A stretch of DNA of 38,773 bases from Desulfobulbaceae bacterium (GTDB lineage: Bacteria > Desulfobacterota > Desulfobulbia > Desulfobulbales > Desulfocapsaceae), in NCBI GenBank assembly GCA_011391225.1, contig JAABQY010000005.1, positions 1 through 38,773 of the forward strand, in the 5' to 3' direction. Below the pieces are notes generated by a model, which saw only the letters and a program-made list of their open reading frames with translations, made no database searches and was not told the DNA's origin. The position numbers were made by a program, and so were the translations under genes. Positions 18,880-28,318 of this stretch are shown in pieces (positions within the stretch are counted from its first letter, which is position 1; every line of letters begins with the position of its first letter).

Positions 18880-18933
18880 TCCATCTTTCCCCGGTGTCGG
18901 TTATTTGCCGACAAACAATGTATTTTCTTTGAG

Positions 18934-18979
18934 GTCCACAACGATGCTCGCCATGGTTGTGGACTTTTTCTTTCTCTTT
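18934..18979 (+). terminator. Rho-independent terminator downstream of rpmE
   Basis: GTCCACAAC-N13-GTTGTGGAC followed by TTTTTCTTTCTCTTTTT. Confidence 0.8.
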
Positions 18980-19000
18980 TTGGCGTGAATAGGGCTGGAT

Positions 19001-20071
19001 ATGTTTGAAAGATTTGCTGACCTCGACGAAAAGATATCACATCTTGAGGGTCGGTTGTCCGATCCTCAACTGGTAAACAACCAAAAGGAATATCAAAAGG
19101 TTGTTCGAGAGCACGCCCATCTGATTAAACTTAACGCCAAGTACCATGAGTACATGCAGGTTCAACAGGAAATCAGCAACAACAAGGTAATCCTCTTTGA
19201 TGAATCAGAAGACCAGGAGATGAAAGACCTGGCCAAAGCCGAACTAGAAGAACTGGCTGACAAGGAAAAGCAACTCGATCAGGATATGAAGATCATTCTT
19301 CTGCCTAAAGATCCCAATGACGATAAAAATATTTTCCTTGAAATCAGAGCGGGTACCGGAGGAGATGAGGCAGCACTTTTTACTGGGGATCTGTTCAGGA
19401 TGTATAGTCGCTTCGCTGAAAATATGGGTTGGCGGGTTGAGATTATGAGTTCCAATCCCATTGGTGTCGGCGGATTCAAAGAAATCATTGCCCTTATCAG
19501 TGGAGAACAGGTCTATTCAAAGCTTAAGTACGAAAGTGGCACCCATCGTGTCCAGCGGGTACCCGAGACAGAAACTCAGGGCCGGATTCATACCTCGGCG
19601 GTTACTGTGGCAATTTTACCGGAAGTCGACGAGGTTGAATTAAATATCGATATGAACGAGTTGAAGTTTGATGTTTTTCGATCATCCGGGCCGGGGGGGC
19701 AATCGGTTAATACAACCGACTCTGCCGTGCGGGTCACTCATCTACCGACCGGCCTTGTTGTCATCTGCCAGGATGAAAAATCTCAACATAAAAACAAGGC
19801 CAAGGCATTGATTGTTTTAAGGGCACGATTGCTCGACCAAATGGAACGGGAGCGCCACGACAAGATTGCCCAGGATCGCAAAAGCCAGGTTGGCAGCGGC
19901 GACAGGAGTGAGAGAATTCGTACCTATAACTTTCCCCAGGGACGTATGACGGACCATCGAGTCAATCTCACTCTTTATAAACTTGATTCGATAATAAGCG
20001 GCAAGATTGAAGACGTGATTTTTCCTCTGATAGCCCATGATCAGGCGGAAAAACTCAAAAGTATTCAATAA
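19001..20071 (+). CDS. prfA: Peptide chain release factor 1
   Basis: [47 protein letters not shown] (GGQ). Confidence 0.97.
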   Translation: MFERFADLDEKISHLEGRLSDPQLVNNQKEYQKVVREHAHLIKLNAKYHEYMQVQQEISNNKVILFDESEDQEMKDLAKAELEELADKEKQLDQDMKIILLPKDPNDDKNIFLEIRAGTGGDEAALFTGDLFRMYSRFAENMGWRVEIMSSNPIGVGGFKEIIALISGEQVYSKLKYESGTHRVQRVPETETQGRIHTSAVTVAILPEVDEVELNIDMNELKFDVFRSSGPGGQSVNTTDSAVRVTHLPTGLVVICQDEKSQHKNKAKALIVLRARLLDQMERERHDKIAQDRKSQVGSGDRSERIRTYNFPQGRMTDHRVNLTLYKLDSIISGKIEDVIFPLIAHDQAEKLKSIQ

Positions 20072-20140
20072 GATTTTGGTAAATTTGATGTTTTGGAAAG
20101 CATCGGCCAAACATTGTGATTTTTGACCTGTGAACGACAG

Positions 20141-21013
20141 ATGCATCTTTCAGCACTCCTTCAATATGCAGCAGGTGAACTCGAAAAGGCTGGGATAGAT
20201 GAATATTTGCTTGAAGCACGACTGCTCCTGGGAGCCTGTTTGGGAAAAACACGAACGGAACTTTTTCTTCTGGGAATGGAGGAAGTGGCGACTGCAGATC
20301 AAATAAAATACCTAAGCTTTATTGGTCGCAGAAAAGAGAGAGAACCAATTGCTTATATTTTAGGGGAGCAGGAATTCTGGTCAATGCCGTTTTTTGTTTC
20401 CCCGGCCGTCCTCATCCCGAGGCCTGAGACTGAGTTTCTGCTTGATCGGGCTTTAGCACTTGTAGTGCCGGAAAATTTGCAAAAGGGGGCTCTGCTTGAT
20501 CTTTGCTGCGGAAGTGGCGTGATTGCCGCAGTACTTGCAAAGGAAACAGGGAAAAGGATTATCGCTGCAGATATCTCGCCAGTGGCACTCGAAGTTACCA
20601 GATCCAACCTTTTGCGTCACGGTTTGCTGGGGCGGGTGGCTTTGGTAGAGGCTGATTTGTTTTCTGCTTTTCGCATGCGTCGTGATTTTTCACTCATAGT
20701 ATCGAACCCGCCGTATGTAAGTCGTTTTGATGTTGAAAACACTCTGGAACCAGAGGTTGCGAAACACGAGCCAAGGCTTGCCCTGGATGGAGGGAATATG
20801 GGGATGGATTTCATTCTCAAGATACGGCAGGAGGCACCGAAACGCATCTGCCCTGGCGGACAATTGTTCATGGAAATAGGAGCAGATCAGGGTGATACGG
20901 CACGTTTCCTTTTTACTGAATGGCAACAAGATTCCCCAGGTTTTGAAGAGGTTACCATACTCGTCGATTATGCAGGTCGAGACAGAGTACTACATGCTAA
21001 AATGGTGCAATGA
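20141..21013 (+). CDS. prmC: Release factor glutamine methyltransferase
   Basis: LIPRPETEFLLD, LDLCCGSGVIAAVLAKE, IVSNPPYVS (NPPY); adjacent to prfA. Confidence 0.96.
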   Translation: MHLSALLQYAAGELEKAGIDEYLLEARLLLGACLGKTRTELFLLGMEEVATADQIKYLSFIGRRKEREPIAYILGEQEFWSMPFFVSPAVLIPRPETEFLLDRALALVVPENLQKGALLDLCCGSGVIAAVLAKETGKRIIAADISPVALEVTRSNLLRHGLLGRVALVEADLFSAFRMRRDFSLIVSNPPYVSRFDVENTLEPEVAKHEPRLALDGGNMGMDFILKIRQEAPKRICPGGQLFMEIGADQGDTARFLFTEWQQDSPGFEEVTILVDYAGRDRVLHAKMVQ

Positions 21014-21032
21014 AATTGAATGGTGACAGGCT

Positions 21033-22313
21033 ATGGAGAAACTGATCGTCGAGGGCGGCATACCGCTACATGGTGAGGTACGTATCAGTGGCGCAAAAAA
21101 CGCTGCACTGCCTTTGATGGCAGCGACACTGCTGACGCCGGGGCGACATACTCTACGAAATGCTCCAGACCTGCGTGACACTCGTACCTTTATTCGCCTT
21201 ATGGAAAATCTAGGGGTTAAAAGTGAGCGCAATGGCGACGTCCTGATTCTTGATTCAACCCATTTGAACAGCACCGAGGCACCTTATAATCTTGTGAAAA
21301 CCATGCGAGCTTCGGTGTTGGTTTTAGGGCCTTTGCTCGCCAGGTTCGGCAGAGCCAAGGTCTCAATGCCTGGAGGCTGTGCTATCGGTGCCAGACCGAT
21401 CAATTTCCATATTATGGGATTGGAGCGCCTCGGAGTTATCTGCAATCTTGAAGGGGGCTATGTCGATGCCCATATTGATGGACGGATGCAGGGAAATGTT
21501 ATCTATTTCGATATACCTTCCGTTACCGGCACGGAAAATCTGCTGATGGCAGCTGTACTGGCTGATGGGACGACGGTTCTCAGAAATGCTGCCCGTGAGC
21601 CGGAAATTGGCAATCTCATCGACATGTTGAACATGATGGGGGGGAGAATTGATGGTCGCGACACAGATAAACTCACCATTCATGGGGTGAAGGAACTCAA
21701 TCCTGCCGACTGTACAATTATACCCGACCGGATTGAGACTGGAACCTATCTCATTGCCATAGCCGCTACCGGCGGTTCCGGCAAGGTAACTGGTTGCAAT
21801 CCTGCTCATCTGCCCGCACTTCTTGAAAAGCTACGTTCAGCTGGCCTCGTAATCGACGAAACCGAGGATTCAATCAGCATCAGCTGGCCGGCCAGACTGC
21901 AAGAAACACCGATACTGGGTAGCGTGGATATCAAGACAATGCCTTTTCCCGGGTATCCAACCGACCTTCAGGCGCAATATATGGCTTTGATGACGCTTGG
22001 TTCGGATATTTGCGTGATAACCGAAACAATCTTTGAAAATCGTTTCATGCATGTTGCTGAGTTACAGAGAATGGGTGCAAAAATCCGGGTTGATGGTCAT
22101 TCGGCAGTTGTTTCCGGTCGTGGAATGCGCGGGCTGAGCGGTGCTCCGGTCATGGCTACCGATTTGCGGGCCAGTTCATCTCTCGTTATTGCCGGGCTCG
22201 CAGCGTCCGGGCGGACGGATATTTCTCGTATCTATCATCTGGAACGTGGGTATGAAAACCTGGTGGAGAAGCTCACCGGCCTGGGCGCACGCGTGTGGAA
22301 AGAACAAGAGTAA
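21033..22313 (+). CDS. murA: UDP-N-acetylglucosamine 1-carboxyvinyltransferase
   Basis: [34 protein letters not shown]..., [32 protein letters not shown]. Confidence 0.97.
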   Translation: MEKLIVEGGIPLHGEVRISGAKNAALPLMAATLLTPGRHTLRNAPDLRDTRTFIRLMENLGVKSERNGDVLILDSTHLNSTEAPYNLVKTMRASVLVLGPLLARFGRAKVSMPGGCAIGARPINFHIMGLERLGVICNLEGGYVDAHIDGRMQGNVIYFDIPSVTGTENLLMAAVLADGTTVLRNAAREPEIGNLIDMLNMMGGRIDGRDTDKLTIHGVKELNPADCTIIPDRIETGTYLIAIAATGGSGKVTGCNPAHLPALLEKLRSAGLVIDETEDSISISWPARLQETPILGSVDIKTMPFPGYPTDLQAQYMALMTLGSDICVITETIFENRFMHVAELQRMGAKIRVDGHSAVVSGRGMRGLSGAPVMATDLRASSSLVIAGLAASGRTDISRIYHLERGYENLVEKLTGLGARVWKEQE

Positions 22314-22498
22314 AAAAGTGAGACCTTTTCATGATTTGCCAATGGCGCCGCAAGAGAGTATCTTGAAGAGAGATTGAAGATGGGTATCAACTGTTCTGTA
22401 ACTTCTTTTTTACAGTGGGACAAGAAGCCATTTCAACAGAAATTGATCAAGGTGTTTGATCTGTTGGAAAGTGGATACTTAGGAGTTCGGTTGAAATA

Positions 22499-23125
22499 AT
22501 GACAACGGATTTTTCCAAGAAAATGATGCTGGGATTCATCAGAAAATACAAAAAAAGAGTGATTTTTGTTGGCGTGGCCTTGGTTTTCACTCTTTTGGTC
22601 GGGGTGGGGGTGTCACTTCAGAAAAAAACACGCTCGGGAAAGGAGTTCCAACCAGAATCTCCTCCGAAAACGGTGGAATTAAGACTCCAGAGCAAGAAGG
22701 CAGACGCGGGAGAGACCACTGATGTCCCGCAGTCAGCTTCCTTTTCTCTCAAACCTTTGCCTGATGAGCTTTTGCAGCAATTGACTTCTCTGGAGAATTT
22801 TAACGAGGACGTCGTGGCTGCCAAATATTCCGGTTTGCGGGTGTTGTGGCCGGGCTATTATTTTACTTTACAATCGATCGAGGGGAGCAAAGCAACCCTT
22901 GTTCTTGATGTGGCCGAGGATGGTTTCGGAGTGGTGATTGAGAGTGACGTGGACACGGCGACATATCCGCAACTTGGTGATCTTGAATCCGGGAAAAAGC
23001 TCTGGATTGGTGGTGAGATACTGGCGGTTGATCGATCCGGGACGGGAACCATATATTTGAAGACCGAGCATCTCAATTTCGGTGACGCGCCAACTCCTCC
23101 TGCAAACCGACAACCGGCAAAATAA
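22499..23125 (+). CDS. Hypothetical membrane-anchored protein
   Basis: 208-aa ORF with one N-terminal TM segment (VIFVGVALVFTLLVGVGVSL) and a soluble C-terminal domain; no family recognised. Confidence 0.7.
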   Translation: MTTDFSKKMMLGFIRKYKKRVIFVGVALVFTLLVGVGVSLQKKTRSGKEFQPESPPKTVELRLQSKKADAGETTDVPQSASFSLKPLPDELLQQLTSLENFNEDVVAAKYSGLRVLWPGYYFTLQSIEGSKATLVLDVAEDGFGVVIESDVDTATYPQLGDLESGKKLWIGGEILAVDRSGTGTIYLKTEHLNFGDAPTPPANRQPAK

Positions 23126-23154
23126 AGAAATTCGCCAACCCATCAAGGCTATTG

Positions 23155-24864
23155 TCAATTATTGGGGCAGGGGAGGGTGATTGTAAAGATTGCTCCGCCA
23201 TTCTCGCCACAGTTTACGTCGATTACACCTTGATGCTCGATTATAGTTTGTTTCACTATCGCTAAACCAAGTCCGGTTCCTTCCGGTCGTGTCGTGAAAA
23301 ACGGTTCAAAAATCTGCTCTCTTTTATTCTCCGCAATGCCCGGTCCGTTATCTTCGATCGAAATTTCAATTGCTTCCTGAAAATCCTTGTTTTTTATCTC
23401 ACGTGCCTGGATGGTAATGCGTTCTTTGCCGGGAGGGCAAAAAGCCAAGCCATTGAGGATGAGATGGGTGAAAACCGTAAACATCTCCTTTTCATCGGCC
23501 CAGATGTCAACTGTGCGGTTAAAATTGCAGAATATCTGCGCCGACTCCGGCCAGGCCGGATCTGCCTTGCAGACTTGCAGAACTTCCTCAATGCAGCCAC
23601 GTAGCGAAAACCAATTGCAATTGGCGATCTCCGGTCGCGAAAATCGCAAAAAATCCCCAATAGTTTCAGTGAGGCGGCTGGATTCCCTGAGGATGATGGT
23701 GGTCAATTGAAAATTGCTGTAATTCTCGGAGCCTCCAGATGAGAATTCGTTGGCAAGTACTTGGGCTGATCCCGAAATTGCCGTCAGGGGGTTGCGAAAA
23801 TCATGGGCGATACTGGCACTCATCATGCCGATGGCGGCGAGTTTTTCATTCTGTCGCAATTGGCGCTCCAGTTTCTCAATTTCACTTATATCTTTTAAGG
23901 TGATAATTTTGTGAGGAGGCTCCTGGGAAGACCGTTCGGTTTCTGAATGTTGAATATTTATATGGGAATAACCGATTCGTACTCTACTGCCGTCGTTTTT
24001 GAGAAAATCACTGGTCAACCGGTTGTTGTCTCCAGAAAGATCGAAACTGGGAAAAGCTGTTTGCAGTTTTTGGCCAATGAGGTTAGCAGGTGGTAAGCCG
24101 GTTATCTTCTCGATGGCATTATTGGCTGAGGTAATAAGTGTATTGGCATCGATGGTAATGATGCCGGTGGATATATTGTCGAAAATTTGTTTGTAGAGAA
24201 TCGCCAGCCGGTCAAAATTCTTAATGGAATCAGTGAGAGCGTTTTCAGTTTTTTGGAGACGTAAACCAAAGAGGGCGCTGAGAATCGCGGCAAGAAAGAA
24301 GGTCAGTCCCTGGACGGAAAAATGGTTAAAGATGACCATCGGATTGGGTGATGCTTCCCACAGATACTCGCGCAGGTATTCTGGGTAGAGGCCGTATGCT
24401 TCGAGAAAGAGAACGGTTCCGTACAGGAGTGTTGCCGATGCAGCGGCTACAAGGCCGCCTTTGCGTGGGAGCAGAAGACCGCCGGCGACAATGGGGAAAA
24501 AGAAGACCGAGGTAAAAATTGACCGAGAAGAGCCGGAAAAAAAAACCAGCAACGCTACAAAAAAGGTATCGAGGAGATTTTGTAGGAAACCGAATTTGCG
24601 GAGGTTGCCGTCATAAATCAGGAGAAAAAAAGCCGAAAGTATAGTTGTTAGAAAGACGAGAAGGAGCAAAAGGATAAGCAAATTAGGTGGCAGAACGATT
24701 ACATCATACTGGGCACTGCGGAAAAAATAACTGATAGCCAGGAGCAGTGTATAAAGAACTATACGCAGCGCCATCATCCACAGCAGCTGATTTCTGAGAA
24801 TCTGGTTGATGCTGAAAGCATTTCTGGCACGGCCGATGAGGGTGGAAAGATCCATGTGATTCAA
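23155..24864 (-). CDS. Sensor histidine kinase (PAS, PilS/NtrB-like)
   Basis: N-terminal multi-TM region, PAS-like region, ASIAHDFRNPLTAISGSAQVL H-box, EDNGPGIAENKREQIFEPFFTTRPEGTGLGLAIVKQ. Confidence 0.93.
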   Translation of the reverse strand: MNHMDLSTLIGRARNAFSINQILRNQLLWMMALRIVLYTLLLAISYFFRSAQYDVIVLPPNLLILLLLLVFLTTILSAFFLLIYDGNLRKFGFLQNLLDTFFVALLVFFSGSSRSIFTSVFFFPIVAGGLLLPRKGGLVAAASATLLYGTVLFLEAYGLYPEYLREYLWEASPNPMVIFNHFSVQGLTFFLAAILSALFGLRLQKTENALTDSIKNFDRLAILYKQIFDNISTGIITIDANTLITSANNAIEKITGLPPANLIGQKLQTAFPSFDLSGDNNRLTSDFLKNDGSRVRIGYSHINIQHSETERSSQEPPHKIITLKDISEIEKLERQLRQNEKLAAIGMMSASIAHDFRNPLTAISGSAQVLANEFSSGGSENYSNFQLTTIILRESSRLTETIGDFLRFSRPEIANCNWFSLRGCIEEVLQVCKADPAWPESAQIFCNFNRTVDIWADEKEMFTVFTHLILNGLAFCPPGKERITIQAREIKNKDFQEAIEISIEDNGPGIAENKREQIFEPFFTTRPEGTGLGLAIVKQTIIEHQGVIDVNCGENGGAIFTITLPCPNN

Positions 24865-26249
24865 CTTAACCCGTATTTTTTCACTTTATAACGCAGGGAA
24901 CGAAAGCTGAGTTGCAGAAGCTCAGCCGCCCGCATTTTTGAGTTGTTGGTTTTGGTCAGGGCGTGGGATATGAGGCGCTTTTCCAGATTATCGATTATTT
25001 TCTCTAAGCCAAGATCAAATAGCTCTTCCTCGCTGGCGGCTGCCTGAAAGAGGTTGCCGTGCCCATTGCCTGTCGCATCAGGAGTTGTCGGTCTGGTCCT
25101 GCCGGAAAAGGTCAGACTCTCCGGGAGAATTATATTCGATCCGGCCAGGGCAACACCTCTTTCGATAATATTCTCCAATTCTCGAACGTTGCCGGGGAAG
25201 TGGTAATTCATGAGGACCTGTAAACCGTAGGAGGAGATTTCCTGTACTTCTTTGGCCAGTCGCTGTGAGTATTTTTTCAGGAAGAAGTCGACCAGCATCG
25301 GCACGTCCTCCTTTCTCTCACGCAGCGGAGGCACCCGCATCGGGACGACCGCAAGGCGATAGAAAAGATCTTCCCGAAATCTGCCTCCCCGAATTTCATC
25401 TTCGAGATCTTTATTGGTAGCTGCAATAATACGGACATTTATTCGTTTTGTACGCGTCCCGCCGACCGGCTTGATCTCTCGTTCTTGCAAAACCCGCAAG
25501 AGTTTTGTCTGGATAATTGGCGTTAACTCACCAATTTCGTCAAGAAACGCGGTGCCGTTATCGGCCTCATTGAACAGGCCAGATTTATCGGAAATAGCCC
25601 CGGTAAAAGAGCCCTTGACGTGGCCGAACAACTCACTTTCCATCAGATCTTCAGGGATGGCACTGCAGGTAATGGGCACGAAATTCTGATCGGCAACTTT
25701 ACTGTGTTTATGGATGGCCTGGGCTACCAGTTCCTTGCCGGTTCCCGATTCCCCATAGATCAGGACATTGGCAGGTGTCGGAGCCACACGCTTAATCATG
25801 TCGAAGATTTTTAACATTTCCCGGCTCTTGCCGATTATTTCTGGAAACGAGGTGCTGAGATCTTGGGGTTTTATGGTTTGTTGAGTTTTGCTGGTAGCTG
25901 ATTCAATAACCGATTTAATCTCGTCGACATTGAACGGTTTAGTGATATAGTCGAAGGCCCCATTTTTCATTGCCAAAACTGCATCGTCGGGAGATGCAAA
26001 GGCAGTTATCATTATAACCGGCAAGCCAGGGTATTCATCTTTAACCGCCTCAAGGAGTTCAATGCCTGTCATGCCGGGCATGCGTATGTCGCTGACAATG
26101 ACGTCAACCTCGTGGTTGTCGAGAATCTCCAGAGCTTTTTTACCACTTTCGGCAATGGCAACTTTATGCCCTTCTTTTTCAAGAAGGATCTTAAGAAATT
26201 CCCGCATACTACGTTCATCATCGACGATCAATACCTGGGCCATGGTCAC
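24861..26249 (-). CDS. Sigma-54-dependent response regulator (NtrC/PilR family)
   Basis: Receiver domain, GESGTGKELVAQAIH, GSFTGAISDKSGLFNEADNGTAFLDEIGE (GAFTGA-like), C-terminal Fis-type HTH. Overlaps the kinase by 4 bp. Confidence 0.95.
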   Translation of the reverse strand: MTMAQVLIVDDERSMREFLKILLEKEGHKVAIAESGKKALEILDNHEVDVIVSDIRMPGMTGIELLEAVKDEYPGLPVIMITAFASPDDAVLAMKNGAFDYITKPFNVDEIKSVIESATSKTQQTIKPQDLSTSFPEIIGKSREMLKIFDMIKRVAPTPANVLIYGESGTGKELVAQAIHKHSKVADQNFVPITCSAIPEDLMESELFGHVKGSFTGAISDKSGLFNEADNGTAFLDEIGELTPIIQTKLLRVLQEREIKPVGGTRTKRINVRIIAATNKDLEDEIRGGRFREDLFYRLAVVPMRVPPLRERKEDVPMLVDFFLKKYSQRLAKEVQEISSYGLQVLMNYHFPGNVRELENIIERGVALAGSNIILPESLTFSGRTRPTTPDATGNGHGNLFQAAASEEELFDLGLEKIIDNLEKRLISHALTKTNNSKMRAAELLQLSFRSLRYKVKKYGLS

Positions 26250-26322
26250 CTTTTTGTGATTTGAGTTGCAGCGTTCCGAAAGTGCATCTCACCGGATTGT
26301 GTATTTTGAAAGTTACAAGACG

Positions 26323-26338
26323 AAGAAATGCATTTCTT
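26323..26338. promoter_or_regulatory. Perfect 16-bp palindrome upstream of the response-regulator gene
   Basis: AAGAAATGCATTTCTT, 74 bp upstream of the ATG at 26249 (minus strand). Confidence 0.35.
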
Positions 26339-26447
26339 AGGTTTTAATAATATCTTATCGTGCGGCAAGAGACAAGAAGGGGATGGAGGGCGGCACAAAA
26401 AACAATATGATTCCGCTTTGCTGGCGAGCGAAAATGATACATTACAG

Positions 26448-26476
26448 GCTTAAGGCAATCGGTGATTGCCTTAAGC
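26448..26476. repeat. 13-bp perfect inverted repeat with 3-nt loop
   Basis: GCTTAAGGCAATC-GGT-GATTGCCTTAAGC, intergenic, no adjacent T-tract. Confidence 0.85.
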
Positions 26477-26534
26477 GGGAAGCCTATGGAGACTCGATAC
26501 AGGAGGCAGTTTGTCGCACATCTGATATCGGCAT

Positions 26535-27206
26535 TCATTCAGTAAGGGAAACTGCAAGGGATCTTGCAGAATTGGTGAAGAGATTTATCTCGCTTGACTG
26601 TCGCACAATAGTGCTGGTTTTTAGACCCTCTTTGATTTCCTCCTGCAACTGTCTAAGCGTTAAGGCGTCGTGAATAATTTTTGCTTGGAGCGAGTCGCTC
26701 TCATTGATTTTCTCCGTATGGTTCAGTAATTCGCAAATTTCTTGTATCATAGGTTCGCTGGCCCCAACCTTTATCAAAATGGTTTGGGCTGCGACAAGAC
26801 CGGTGTCATGAAGATAGGCGGCACAAAGCAAGATGGCAAGGTTGCCCCCCTCAGCCTTGCCAATGTTCTCAGCGAATTGTGCTGTTATGGAGGCCTGGCG
26901 GATCCGTTTGAAATCATTTTGAAAAAACCTCTTCATTTGCACAGCCACCTTGTCTTTGAGGAGATTGTCTCGTGCCCCGGTGAAATCTTCAGGCAGTCCT
27001 CCTAAGCATTGCTCGGCATACGGGCAATAGGAGGCACAGCCAAAATCCATCTTCGGGTTGACAAAGCGATGACCGCAGTGGCCACACTTTCTGCTGGTAT
27101 CATCCTTGTAAAATTCGACAGTTGTATTGCATTTGGGGCACTGCGCATCGAAGATGGCGCTAGCTTTCCAATATTTCATATCCTGGCCCGGGCATTTCAT
27201 AGACAC
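26535..27206 (-). CDS. Zn-ribbon plus HD-domain-like protein
   Basis: MSMKCPGQDMKYWKASAIFDAQCPKCNTTVEFYKDDTSRKCGHCGHRFVNPKMDFGCASYCPYAEQCLG (Cys-rich), then EGGNLAILLCAAYLHDTGL (HD). Confidence 0.82.
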   Translation of the reverse strand: MSMKCPGQDMKYWKASAIFDAQCPKCNTTVEFYKDDTSRKCGHCGHRFVNPKMDFGCASYCPYAEQCLGGLPEDFTGARDNLLKDKVAVQMKRFFQNDFKRIRQASITAQFAENIGKAEGGNLAILLCAAYLHDTGLVAAQTILIKVGASEPMIQEICELLNHTEKINESDSLQAKIIHDALTLRQLQEEIKEGLKTSTIVRQSSEINLFTNSARSLAVSLTE

Positions 27207-27310
27207 TCTCCTCTGTGATATTTGTGAATAAAAGCAGTTTGCTGCGCCGCTCTCTTCACATTTGCATAACTCATTATGAGAAAGTGTACTTTAACCATCA
27301 CTCCCTATCA

Positions 27311-27324
27311 TTGATCTAGGTCAA
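27311..27324. promoter_or_regulatory. CRP/FNR-family (FNR/HcpR-type) site candidate
   Basis: TTGATCTAGGTCAA, one mismatch from TTGAT-N4-ATCAA; 105 bp upstream of the HD-protein ATG. Confidence 0.4.
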
Positions 27325-27362
27325 GGCGGGAGGTTTCTTTTTGTTACAGAAAAAAAACATGG

Positions 27363-28121
27363 TTATGCGGGGCAAAAGTCAGCCATCAGCTTGTCTGTTG
27401 CCAAAACAGAGGGAGCATTTTCCGGCAGTTCAAGCAAGGACCGGCGTTCCATGTCGAATTCAAGTAGGGCCGGGTCATGGGGAATGATACCGGCTATCGG
27501 CAAACCGATTTCGGAAACCTCGGCCATAAAGGCATCGCTGAGCCTTTCCGGACCCCGGGTCACGATAATTGCCAGTTTTTTCACATCAAGTTTCAGGCCG
27601 GTCAGCATCTGGTTGATCCTCCGCACAGCTCGCAAGCCCCTCAGAGAATAATCAGTGACCAGAAAAAGAACGTCTACCTGGCCGCTGGTGCGTCTACTCA
27701 AGTGTTCCATTCCAGCTTCGTTGTCGACAACCGTGTATTTATAATGGCTGGCCAGCTTATCGGTGAAACGGTTTAGGATATTGTTGACCATGCAATAACA
27801 TCCTTGGCCCTCCTGCCTGCCCATGACCAGCAGATCAAACTTAGGTTTTTCGATCAGGGCCTGTTCAATGAGGGTTTCCAGGTAATTAATTTTGTCCATC
27901 CCTGACGGGATGCCCTGTGGATCCTTCATGTAAGTTTCACGAATCTCGCCGATCGTGGTGGTGACATCCAGGCCCATCGTTTCCCCAAGATTGCTGTTGG
28001 GATCTGCATCAACTGCAAGAACTGGAGTTTTTCCATTTGCCCCGAGGTAGCGAACGACCAATGTTGCCACGGTGGTTTTGCCAACTCCACCTTTGCCTGC
28101 AAATGCAATTACTTTACTCAT
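27363..28121 (-). CDS. CooC-like nickel-insertion/MinD-type ATPase
   Basis: MSKVIAFAGKGGVGKTTVATLVVRYL deviant Walker A; GRQEGQGCYCMVNN with the CxC motif characteristic of CooC; VVDNEAGMEHLSRR. Confidence 0.9.
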   Translation of the reverse strand: MSKVIAFAGKGGVGKTTVATLVVRYLGANGKTPVLAVDADPNSNLGETMGLDVTTTIGEIRETYMKDPQGIPSGMDKINYLETLIEQALIEKPKFDLLVMGRQEGQGCYCMVNNILNRFTDKLASHYKYTVVDNEAGMEHLSRRTSGQVDVLFLVTDYSLRGLRAVRRINQMLTGLKLDVKKLAIIVTRGPERLSDAFMAEVSEIGLPIAGIIPHDPALLEFDMERRSLLELPENAPSVLATDKLMADFCPA

Positions 28122-28239
28122 ATATATATCTCCGTCATAATTGATTGTTACTCAGAAAAGATACTACACTATTTGACCATCATGACGAGTTGGTCAGGCC
28201 AGTATCAATGCTCAGACAACAGTAAACATCTTCCAGCTA

Positions 28240-28284
28240 AAAAAAAGAAAAAACCACCCTATCAAAAAAGATGATGGGTGGTTT
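28240..28284 (-). terminator. Rho-independent terminator downstream of the HdrB-like gene
   Basis: Minus strand: AACCACCCATCA-TCTTTTT-TGATAGGGTGGTT then TTTTCTTTTTTTT. Confidence 0.85.
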
Positions 28285-28318
28285 GTGTTTGCAGATATCT
28301 GACGGCTTTATCTATCGG

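Noticed and set aside
26344-26673. ORFs 26344..26538 (-) and 26383..26673 (+) over the 13-bp inverted repeat
   Set aside because: No conserved motifs; the plus ORF overlaps the HD gene; the region looks non-coding.
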